Shown piece by piece: positions 8,567 through 18,257 of a DNA stretch of 64,000 bases (positions are counted from its first letter, which is position 1; every line of letters begins with the position of its first letter). Source of the stretch: Chalara sp. BL73 (taxonomy: Eukaryota > Ascomycota > Leotiomycetes > Helotiales); the NCBI GenBank assembly GCA_918026815.1, contig CAKJVC010000030.1, positions 248,001-312,000 of the forward strand, read 5' to 3'. The translations under genes were made by a program, and so were the position numbers. The notes under the pieces are model-generated. The model was not told the DNA's origin. It did not search any database and was given only the letters and a program-made list of their open reading frames with translations.

Positions 8567-11049
8567 TCAAAGAGCGTTGGAATGGTGCTCGTTCTCATGC
8601 TCGTCCATTCCGACGTCTTCCGCCTCAGGATCGGGTTCAAAAGTGAACTCTTCTACATACTGTTCAAGGCAAGCTGCGATCTGAGTGAGTTTGGCCTTCT
8701 CCTCCTGGAGCCGAGAATGTACAGCAGCCTCCTCATGGTTCTCGATCATAAGCAGTCCGCATCTCATTTCGCAGTCTCTGGTATTTAGACCCAAGGCGTC
8801 TTCAAGATATTGTGGAATCTGATCCTTTAATTTCCGAAAAAGGTTGCCCTGAATGTTCTGGCAGACGTTATCTGCAAATCGATATGCCGCAGTCCTGTAA
8901 TAACCTCAAACGTATGCCGCAGTGTCGATCTCGAGAGCAAATGGGTCCGGGCCAAGCTGCTCATCAGTTGTGTGGTTCATTTGGATCTCACGATTCTTGT
9001 CGCTTAAAGCTCGGTTTAAAGCTTTAGCATTCTTCTCTATATCACAGGCGACACGGTGTTTTCGACGAGCTTGTTGAAGAATGCGAAGCTCTTCCGCCTT
9101 GTATTGCGAAAAGGTGTCATTGTTGAGAGTAAATAAGCTATAGGTCTCTAGGGCATAAAGCTGGTTCAAGCTCTCGGTTTGTTCCGCACAAAGAGCATCG
9201 AGAAATTCAATAACGTGTTTCTTCGACTCTTGGAACATCTCGGTCTGTCTAAACTTTCCCAGGCTTTCAGGTCGCTGCATGATACTTAAAAGTGCTTCGC
9301 GAAGGTGATCGAATGTGATTGAAGCTAGTTTGTCGAGAGGTTCCTTCCATTTTCGGGTCGCCTCCATGCACAATTCTTCTCTCGCAGCTTCGGGTACGCT
9401 GTGTGGATGACCTGGTCGCCTGTGGCGAGAAATAACGTCTCGGATTTGTCCTACACTCTTGAACTTCTTGCCATATCCGAAGAATCCTGAAAAGGCTGTG
9501 ACCTCGACCTTCCTGGGACTCGGTTGAGCAATACTACGGCGGGTAAGCGTTTCAATGACAGCCTCGTTTTTGGGATGCGCTATGTGCTGAGAAGTGGGAG
9601 AGGCATTAGGATTGCTGCTAGGACTGCGGCCGTTTAGTGTTTTGACAAACTTTGATGAAGGGGCAGTAAAGCCCTGTATTGCCTTATGCTTCTTTAGTGT
9701 TGAGATAGCCTCGCTTTCAGTTTCTGAGTTATCGAGACTGATGACCTCCAACAAAGATAGATCTGAAGGGTGCTGACAAATGAACATTGGCTTCATCTGA
9801 TGAAGGGCTGTTGCGAAATCAATGCTGAGTTTGGACCAAGAACTCAAGAAGGCATGGTGTCCAGACACAGAGCCACCTTCCAACATACCCTTAACGCCAT
9901 TGGTAAACTCCTGGAGTGACTGTCGGATGATGTGCTGGACGCTGTCGTTATCCGAAAGATCTGATAACGTGCTTAGTTGTTCGTTAATAATATGAACTCG
10001 CCTTTTGATTTTGTCTTCGATACGACCTATGCTACCGACGATCAAACGAGCGAATTCTTGGGAAAGGTATTCTTGAATAGCTTTGGTTCCACAACGATGA
10101 TGAAAGCCATACCATTCGCCGCCATCACCCCATCGCCCATCGGCCGCGAAGAATACGGCTTCTTCCTCCCTTGCCTGTACGTGATAGTCAACACTTTGGC
10201 GGAGTTTGAAGGCTGGCCCAGGTTGTTTCGTCACGAAATAGCCACGCGGCAAGATGTAGGTCTGCCCCTTGAGCATTCGGTCGAAATCCATGTGTGTTGA
10301 CCCAGTTTGGAGCAAATCCGGCATCGTCAATACTCCAATAGTTCGCTTATCAGCTTTCATACTAGTAATCAATGAAAAGGTTCGCGAATTTGCTGGATCA
10401 GTAGCCATAGGCATGGTGCAGATAATGAGAGCTTTTTCGTGTTGAATGTACTTCTTGATCATGTTCTCGAATACTTTGACCAGGTATCGTTCCTCTTTAT
10501 TGGCAGAACTGTTGAAAACACAGGGAGATCATAAAATGAAAGAGCAGGTAATCGAGGACCTGAGATCTCGAGAGAAACAATGTTCGGCGAGTAATCGGCC
10601 TCGTGTTTGGAGTCTTGGCCACGGCCGGCCTGTGCAATTGCTCCTGATCCAGGAATGAAAGTTCTGTGATCCTGACTAGGATTCAACAGTGCGATTTGGG
10701 CCCAGCGAAGAACATTTTCTAGTTCCGACTTATTTGATATTGTTTTGAACTGTTTAATGTTGATGGTGGCATTCTCTTCCCATGGCGGGAAAGGGTTATT
10801 AGCTGTAGGTTCCCGCGGAGTGCCATGCGTGTAACGATAATACTCACGAATGGACACGGTACAGGTCCAGCTGTCTGCAGGAGACGTCCTAATGCTAAAA
10901 GCGGTCAGTGAATACATTAGCTAACCGCACACTTGTACGTACTTTGCTATGCAGCGTGTATACATTTCCAAATCCTTTGGGAGGTCGATCTCAGCGATTG
11001 CACTCAGAAGGCTGGATTTCCCTGCACTTTGATCTCCAACTAGAATCAC
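8567..11049 (-). pseudogene. Dynamin-family (Mx-like) large GTPase, multiply disrupted
   Basis: Dynamin-superfamily GTPases self-assemble on membranes. Fungal Mx-like members are mostly uncharacterised. The minus-strand reading begins with an exon (about 11049-10943) carrying the P-loop GDQSAGKSSLL, then a 48-nt intron, then IRTSPADSW. The G3 motif is present as LEISGPRLPALSFYDLP, but one base is missing at about 10520, where DLPG should read on into VFN. The frame then continues to 8906 (start ..MIKKYIQHEKALIICTMP). The G4 motif reads TMPD where TKxD is expected. Middle and stalk regions follow to IDTAAY, where a stop enters at a 30-bp duplication (copies of an 11-mer at 8883 and 8913). The GED continues from RFADNVCQNIQG to a stop at 8567. 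The true N-terminal exon lies inverted at 11215-11366. At least three lesions make this a pseudogene. Confidence 0.82.
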
Positions 11050-11214
11050 TCAGGTGCATCCTCTCAACGCTGACATTTTCAATTGCCTCTTTGGCCTCTA
11101 TTCGACACGCAACACTTCTCCAGAATACTCGCACCCCAACAAGTCCAACATCAATCTTAGTAACAAACACAGCTGCGATCATCTTTTGTAAATCGCATTT
11201 TGGTGGCTCCATCA

Positions 11215-11366
11215 ATGGCTCCGTCAATAGCATCCAGACAGCCTGTGCCAGGCTCCAGCCTCGAGATCGATGGTAAGAAGGTGGTCCTTCTTATCAACGC
11301 AATTTTCGAGCTGCGAACATTAGGTTTGAGAGAGATTGATACTGAGCTCCCTAACCTCGTTCACTT
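11215..11366 (+). pseudogene. Inverted first exon of the adjacent dynamin-family gene
   Basis: On the plus strand, ATG at 11215 opens about 50 codons reading MAPSIASRQPVPG.. and then a dynamin-type lead-in, LINAIFELRTLGLREIDTELPNLV. In dynamins this leads directly to V.VGDQSxGKSS. Here the plus-strand reading runs into unrelated residues after LPNLV. The expected continuation (ILVGDQSAGKSS) sits on the opposite strand ending at about 11049. The two pieces are complementary parts of one protein with no overlap beyond two residues. A local inversion of roughly 11050-11370 explains them better than two divergent genes. The residues are seen; the inversion is inference. Confidence 0.6.
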
Positions 11367-11372
11367 ACATGA

Positions 11373-12050
11373 GCAAGACCGCAGTTTTACGGCTTCCGCC
11401 TCGTCGTCGTCGATTTGGATAACCGGAAGCCGTTGTGAATGAAGGTGGTCTGCGTGTTTTCCTACTGTTCTTCTCCCTCTCAGCGTGGTGTCAACCTTGA
11501 TCTGCTTGAAACACTACTATTGCTGCCGGTGATATTCGATAGTATCGACGGGTGAAGTGTCATTCAACTTGTTTCTGCGTTACCATCCCATTTTACATAA
11601 TAAGTGCTAAAATGGATTGTCAGACCTGAGCGCAGGCATGCATAGCAAGTCGACTCATCGCATCTTACATTGCAGTGACGGCTAAGGAATGAATTAAAGG
11701 TTAGGTCTATCGGGAAAATTGGGAAACTGATGATAGCTTTGCGATATATTTATACCTCGAAGCAAAAAGTATATTTAAAATATCCCGCTAGGCACCTTTT
11801 AAATGTTTGCTTTATAGCACTTTGAAGGCGAACGGAGACAAGAACTTGTAAGCCTTAGCGATGGATTTACACAGTGCTACTTAAGACGCACAATATATGA
11901 GGTAATCTAGAAAGATCAGAAAGGATTATACTCTGGGAGGATATCTGTAGCGCCCACGCATAGCAACTTGGGCTAAAGATATCAAACCAAGGAGTGATTC
12001 CTTCTGGTATGGATAACTTAAGAGTGGATGCTACAGCTGTTAGAGGCGAT
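11373..12050. other. Intergenic region, no gene seen
   Basis: Former upstream side of the dynamin gene and 3' flank of the pseudokinase gene. No recognisable coding or repeat signal apart from short AT-rich stretches around 11740-11800. Confidence 0.35.
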
Positions 12051-13035
12051 CTAGAAGGCGGAAGAATATCTTGCCTCAAGCAGTTCTACTGCAGATGTAG
12101 CAGATGTTGTTGCCGAAAGGAACGTAACAGCGTCTGAGTTGGGCGGCCAGCGGCGCGTGTCGTCAATACCGACAGCACCATCTTCCTTGACGTATTTTTG
12201 CATTAATTCCATCATGATAAGCGAGAGGACTCCCACATCGCGAGGGCCGCTTTGGGACTTAGATACTACATCACAAGATTCTTGGTGTGCTATAGGATCA
12301 CGTTATTGCGTGAACGACCTCCTGGGTTTTTTCTTACCAATCTTGACATTGCCTTCTGTGTTCAGTAGGATATTCGAGCAACTGAGAGATTTATGTTTGA
12401 GTCCTGCTGATGCGAGGAACGCCATGCCTTCTAGTATCTATCACAATTTGTACGTGTTCTCGTGCTGATCAAAAGTGAGAACGGCTCACCTGTCCAAGGA
12501 TTGCACGGAGCTGCTGTTCATCAGGATAAGCTGGACAGCGGACGATCTGCTCTAGTGATACAGGCATATTCTCGAGGACAATGTAAAGAGAGTCATCTGT
12601 TGTAAAAGCTTCAATTGGAGTGACAATTTTGTTGTGCTGGGTCCGGTGAAACATATGAAGGGTCTTCTCTGCTATGGAGGTTGGAAAGGCTCTCACATGG
12701 ACGAGCTTGACAGGAGATGCTTTCCGAAGCGACACCACAACAGGGCCGCCGAGGTCAAGGTTGTACTCCTTGGTGTAACTTCCCCATGGAGACCCGTCTA
12801 CAGTTCTAAGTGAGAGCAAACCTCCTTCTACAGCGACCCCTGTCTCTAGTACTCCTCTGTGCCTCGCCTTAACGCTTACGGTACCAGCACTATCTCCTTC
12901 TGCTGATCGTTCCCTCTTCCTGTCTGATTTAACAGTAGTATCGCTCTCCAGTGGCATGCTGCGAGGTGAAGACTTGGCTTTTGCTAGCCGCAGAATATCG
13001 AATTGTGTGAGAGGACGAATCTGAGATGGGCCCAT
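12051..13035 (-). CDS. Kinase-fold protein lacking catalytic residues (pseudokinase)
   Basis: Three exons read on the minus strand (13035-12490, 12437-12338, 12289-12051), with introns of 52 and 48 nt and consistent phases, give 294 residues. Residues 1-70 are polar and basic. After that comes a protein-kinase-like N-lobe: GGPVVVSLRKASPVKLVHVRAF in the position of the beta-3 region, then TQHNKIVTPIEAF, and DSLYIVLENMPVSLEQIV resembling the hinge. The catalytic loop is LKHKSLSCSNILLNTEGNVKI: the HRD motif is replaced (HKS) and no DFG follows. The C-lobe is short (MELMQKYV..). Catalysis is therefore unlikely. Kinase-like proteins of this kind are frequent in fungal accessory regions; function unknown. 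Neighbours are the dynamin pseudogene and LINE debris. Confidence 0.65.
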
Positions 13036-13549
13036 TTTGCGTCAATTTGTATTCTGAGGTGGAGTGAATAGTGCTGGCATAGATTGAAGAGATAATAGGC
13101 AGGTATAAAAGTTGAACAGAAAGAGGTTAAAGTAAGTTTTGAAGAACGAATCGAAAAGGCGGTTAAGACTTCGCATGCGAACTGCAGTGACTTTGGAGAG
13201 TTAAAAAGGCTTTGCCACTAAATAGCGTCACACCATTTGGACAATGAATCAGCGAGGGCAGCAGAAATTGGCTCCTGTGGACCACGCAGTGACGACCCAC
13301 TATCGCCCCAGTCGCTCTTTCTCTCACTTCTTTCGGTACTCACCTGCTTTGCCTCAGAACAACACAGCTGTAAATATTCCTATGATGCTCAAGGGAGCAT
13401 TGGTTTTCTGTACTACCCCCCCTTCCCCTTTTTCTGAAGCCTCTACTGCGAATATAATGTATTGTAGAAGAGCAGCTGGTTCATTTTCCCAGAGACCCCA
13501 AGGCGAACACCACACACGCTCTCCGCCTACCGCATGTCACAATTAAAGC
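13036..13549. other. Promoter side of the pseudokinase gene; no other gene
   Basis: About 500 bp with no recognised coding family. The plus-strand ORFs at 13237-13546 overlap in two frames and look like chance. Confidence 0.35.
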
Positions 13550-13980
13550 CTCCCTATCATGCAGATACCTAAGCATTCAAATGGACAAGCTCCACCACCA
13601 AGGATGGAAAATTCAGATACGGTGGATCCCAATACATGTCCGAGTGCCAAGCAACAAAGCTGCCGGGGGCAACTCAAATAAGCAAGCATTTAATAAACTC
13701 CCATCAGAATCTAGCCCCCGGCAGATCCTGATGGCATCATCCGTCGGACGACGAGAAACGAATAGCAGCTCTCCTAGATAGCGGCCAACTCTTCAAGCTG
13801 GAGACCCGGCCGGGAAGAGCGATACTCAACACATATATCAGCGCGCACAGAGAACAATCAGATCTGTCATTAGAGCTATAAGTATAGGTGCAACTGCGTG
13901 GCAGCGGAAAGGGATTCTGGAGAGGAATGGCTTATTTCTTGGAAAAGAAAACGGGAAGCACCTATATTATAGTTGAACGT
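13550..13980 (+). mobile_element. LINE (Tad1/I-like) RNase H-end fragment, degenerate
   Basis: The plus-strand reading gives LHHQGWKIQIRWIPIHVRVPSNKAAG, which corresponds to the RNase H region of fungal Tad1/I-type LINEs (usual form IRWIPxHVGVPGNEAAD). After a one-base frame change near 13745, the second frame gives DEKRIAALLDSGQLFKLETRPGRA and YISAHREQ, then GATAWQRKGILERNGLFLGK. Several stops and frame changes show it is dead. Only the 3' end of the element is present. Confidence 0.65.
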
Positions 13981-14032
13981 TGCATAGCCACTTTAAGGAG
14001 GCTGGGACAGTTTATGAATGAATCAATCATGC

Positions 14033-14160
14033 TAGAAAATCGCAGTTTGTAGAAGAACAAATCTTCGAAACGACGGAAAATTTTAGAAGATCGCAGTGTG
14101 TAGAAGAACAAGTCTTCGAAAAGATGAAACGTGCTAGAAGATCGCAGTTTGTAGAAGAAA
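14033..14160 (+). repeat. Minisatellite, about 2.5 copies of a 51-bp unit
   Basis: Units start at 14033, 14084 and 14135 with TAGAAxATCGCAGT.TGTAGAAGAA, then CAAxTCTTCGAAA. The third copy is partial. It lies just after the LINE fragment and could be part of that element's 3' UTR or a local expansion. Confidence 0.85.
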
Positions 14161-14287
14161 GCGGTGGCTCTTATTTTATTTTTATTTCAAAAAGTGCATT
14201 TCTCTAGATGTGATTTGGTTGATTGTGGACCCCTACAGCTCGGCATCCGCATGTGGAATGGTCACAAAAAAAGGCATAAATTCTCAA

Positions 14288-17186
14288 CTAATCACTCGTT
14301 GCGCGGCCTTTCTTTCGGCCTTTGTCGGTAGAAGATTTTCTCAGCTTAGCAACTGAGATTTCCAACTGCTCGCTCACATCGATATCCGTCTCCGGAATCA
14401 AGAGTATGGTATTGCTACTATCTCTAGCCGCTTTGACACAGTCCCGCGGGGTCAGTATGTTGAATTCGGTGTCAAACAGCCTTATTTGTTTTCTCATATA
14501 TTTCACTGCTATCCGCTCAGCCTCGGACGGATCTGACGGGTCTACGTCAAGAGTATGACTAATTTTCCAGACGCCTCTCTCTAAATTCATGTACGTAAGG
14601 CGAGCAAAGTGGGATCTCTCTTGATTTGGCGTCAAAACCTACGGAAGTAAGCTTGTTGAATTATAAGTGAGAGGGGATGGGTATCACCTATTGCCTCCCT
14701 ATAGGTTCTCCACTAGGGGGTATATACGGGACCAAGGAACCTTGCCCTGCCTGGTAGTCATCCGAATGTGTCTGGAGCCCCCGGTCTGTGGGTCAAGCCC
14801 AACATCAGTGCCTTCGGCACCGCCAGGTATAAGACTCTCCGTGTCACTTGGGGCATAACGCTTTCTGGCGGGCTCTGAATCCTTCAATGCTTCTGCTTCC
14901 TCCAGCCTTCCTCGCTCCCGCATGCCCTGTCGCCGAAATTCTTCTTCCTGTCTTTCTAGCTCTCGCTTTTTACGTACCTGCTCATTATAACTTTCCTGGT
15001 TTAACTTTTCCTGCGCCTTTAATGCTTCTGCCAACTTTTCTTGCAGTTCCTCAAATTCCGCGTCCTTTTCTAATCTCCTCAGCTCCGATATCTCCCGCTC
15101 TTGCCTTTCCTGTTCTTGCCTTTCCTGTTCTTTCCTCTCTTGCTCCTGCCTCTCCTGCTCTCGTCTCTCTTCTTCCAACTTCTCCCTCTCCAATCTCTGC
15201 CTGCTGAGCTCCTCCCGCTCAAGCCGTTCTCCCACGCGTCTCTCCTCAGATTCTCTACGAGACCGACTCGTGTTCTCAGGACGATTGTAAGAAGACACAA
15301 TGTCGTCAATTCTTCAAATATATGCTCGGGCATCCCTTGGGAATGACTAGTAGCATGTCCCTGTGGTTGGCTGGTATCGTCACGAATCGAATCGCATAGA
15401 GAGTTCGGTGACCGGTGACTTGCAGTGGTATCATGTTCACCCAACTCATTTGGTCTACCAAAGAACGCTAGGTATACAGATTTGTGGATGAAGAAAGAAG
15501 TGATGCTCTCAACTTGATACACTGTTTTGTCGTGTAGGTGATTAATGAACAGAAAATTTCGGGCTTCCCTATTCATCGTAACATGTGGTATTCCGGACCT
15601 TTTTGCAATGTCAATTCCGCTCCCAGATGTTATATGCGGAGGCGACCACTGGGTGTGGTTATTTTGTACTGGCTGCGAGTTTGGATACTGCTTTAAGGTC
15701 CGAATTTGGGGAGTATCAAAACCCAATTGATACGCAAGGTCCGCCAACCGGCGCAGCACATTTGGGTCTGCTCTTTTGGTTGCTCTTTGTACAACGTCTT
15801 TCTTGACGGGGTCGCGTGGCATATCGTGGTAGTCACACATAGCAAAGGCAACTAACTGTCGACAACCAAGGTCAATTCGATCCGCATCGTTCCCTGGTTT
15901 GCGGATGAACGTGTCCTCTGTGACTTGGATTTTGACCTCTCCCTCCTCTTGATTTATGCCAGTGTAACATTGCTGAATCGTCTCACAAACACCCTGTCGT
16001 CTTGGGACAATTGCTAACGTCTTCAAGCAATCCATGCACAGCTGCATGTATTGAATATCCCTAAAAAAAGTGTATAACGATGGTATCAACCCCTCAACCA
16101 TCTCTATTCTCTCGCTGATCTGGTCTCGCTCATAGCTACTGAAGGCGCTGAATATCGCCCCATCCCGCAGTTGCTTTTGTAAGAACCGTCTATCTGTGGT
16201 TGACTCTCGCGGGGACCTCATTTCTAAGGTCATTACCGTTACTCGATCGATTTTCATCATGGCAGGTTTGCCTCCCCCGACAAGACCTGAAAAAACCCCT
16301 TCTTAATACGGCCAAGGTAATTCAAGATTTTCTGTTGTAATATTAGTAGGTGCTGTTAAATGGTAGGTTTTGCTCACGTTCTTGAAGCCCATGGCCATAA
16401 CCTTCTGCAATGTAGTGAATCTCATCCCGCCCCAGAGGCCTGGAATGTCCAACAAGGCATCAAACCCAGCCGTTAGGTCTTTATCCGCAAGGAGTTCCTT
16501 CAGATTCTTCAATCTACTACCTCGCAGGCCAGCCTTCCACCGCATCTCGGACTTGGTGTCGCCCTGGAAGTGGTAGTGCCGTATCTTGCAATATGCCTCG
16601 CCATCACTTGGCCCGGCTTCTTTTGAATGCTGCTCTTTGAAGCACTGTTTCAGGTCCTCATTGAGATCTGTTGTTTGCTGGTATATTTAACTTCTAATAT
16701 TGTGAAGGCAATGGACTTACCTGTGGTGTAGAGATCGACCGTCCACCATCTGTCAGGAGGTAAGAGGAACTCCCTCGCGGCTTGGATCCGGTGTAGCCCA
16801 TGGAGACAACGAAGCTGGAAGCCTTGTGGGAAGTCTAGCTTTGGGCATTTGTTTGCTGGATTAGTTAGCAGATCGGTAGCAGAGATCGCGGAGATGTGAA
16901 GTGCAGCATCAAGGCTTCGCTCATCGATGACTGCCTCAATGCGGTTCCGCACTTCCAGACGGCGGCATCTATCCTTTTGGAAGCAACCCTTGAGATATTC
17001 GACCTGCTTTGGATCAAGATCTCTATGCTCGTTCCGCTCGAAATGGAGCACGTCGAGGCTAACGCGAGCAGACCCTTTAAATGTCCGCCGAACCTCCGCC
17101 GTAAATCTGAAGTCCTCCAATTGAGCTTGAGAGGGCATATTAAGCGATAGAAAGTCTAAAGGAGGAAACTTTCTTCTAGGATCCAA
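14288..17186 (-). pseudogene. DUF3723-type fungal protein, with frameshift and premature stop
   Basis: Minus-strand exon 1 (17186-16721, MDPRRKFPP..) carries LRCLHGLHRIQAAREFLLPPDRWWTVDLYT. A 53-nt intron (16668-16720) leads to a second exon with DGEAYCKIRHYHFQ and FDALLDIPGLWGGMRF. These are hallmarks of the fungal DUF3723 family, of unknown function. An in-frame TAA lies near 16306, just before GLVGGGKPAMMKIDRVTVMTLEMRSP. The frame then runs to EHIFEEL near 15310, where one missing base shifts into the continuing frame VSSYNRPENTSRSRRES. A Glu/Arg/Gln-rich coiled coil (about 14880-15240) and a last exon (LTPNQERSHFARLTYMNLE.., stop at 14288) follow. The final intron (about 14637-14716) would need a poor GTGGAG donor. 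Either a decayed gene or one with two sequence errors. Confidence 0.68.
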
Positions 17187-18257
17187 AGTTTTGTTCTTAT
17201 CCCGTTACCGAAAGTGGTCTGAAGGAAGAAGTGAATCACTGTGCTCACTTGTTCCAAGTGATCTTTTGACTAACATGCTGGCTATGATCCAAGTTTGAAT
17301 GGTGGGACCCACACCAGGTTGTCAACCCTCCCAAAAGATGATGGTATCACCTTCCTTGAATATTGGTTTAATGCCTGGCGGTGTTGGTCATTATAGTCGG
17401 ATTCATGTCCAGACCATCTATTCTATGATTATATCGGTTTTCAGTCAATCCAGCAGGATGCTGATGGCTTGACTAGTGACTCGTGTACGAGTAGGCTTAA
17501 AACCTTATTGAGATGACTCATGCAATGCTCCACAATTTAAGACTATTGGAATATCCCCTACAAGTATAGGAGGGTGCAGAAGCAGAGGCGGGACTGAATA
17601 CTATCCATCCACTTAAGCGGCAATACCACTTACAGTTGGGTGTATTTAAATGCCCAACTCCATTGTCGCCGATTTTGCATACTATATTCTCGGACCACAA
17701 AACTTCTAACGGTCATTACTATGGCACCATCGAGAATCCAAGTACCTGACAACGTATTCAGGAAGACTTCTCCTGAGGGAAGCTTGCTGCGCAGAACTCC
17801 TTCAAAGGATTGTCCCGAGAAGCAGAGAACAGCAAAGAGAAGGTAGATCGTGAAGAAGGAGAGGCGAACCTCAAAAAGATGAAGCAGAAGACTGTAGAAG
17901 CTTTAGGAGCATTGATGTCGTACCTGTAGTCACAATAATAAAAACGAGAGCAGCTGGCTCTCTCTACCCAAGAGTTACCCATGTGAGCTCTTTTGTTGCA
18001 GGATTTCTTGGTAGTCAGCGGTAACTTTAGCCAACCTAAACCTAAAATCAACAGAGTCAAAACTAGCCCCGTAACGCAGTTAAGCAAACACCAAGTAACT
18101 TTAATATGCAATTTGTGCTTTGTATTGTATCAAGACAAGCTAGTAAAAATGCCAAATAATCTTATATCACGTACTTACGCGATTCTAATCCTCAGCCACA
18201 CCAAACGCCACAAATAGATTAATAGATATACACAAAGCAAGTCGCAGGATAAAAAAA
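17187..18257. other. Intergenic, no supported gene
   Basis: Upstream of the DUF3723 gene and 3' flank of the DUF3435 gene. A plus-strand ATG at 17721 opens a 41-codon basic peptide with no family signal. A basic Lys/Arg-rich stretch continues in other frames to about 17890. I do not call a gene. Confidence 0.3.
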
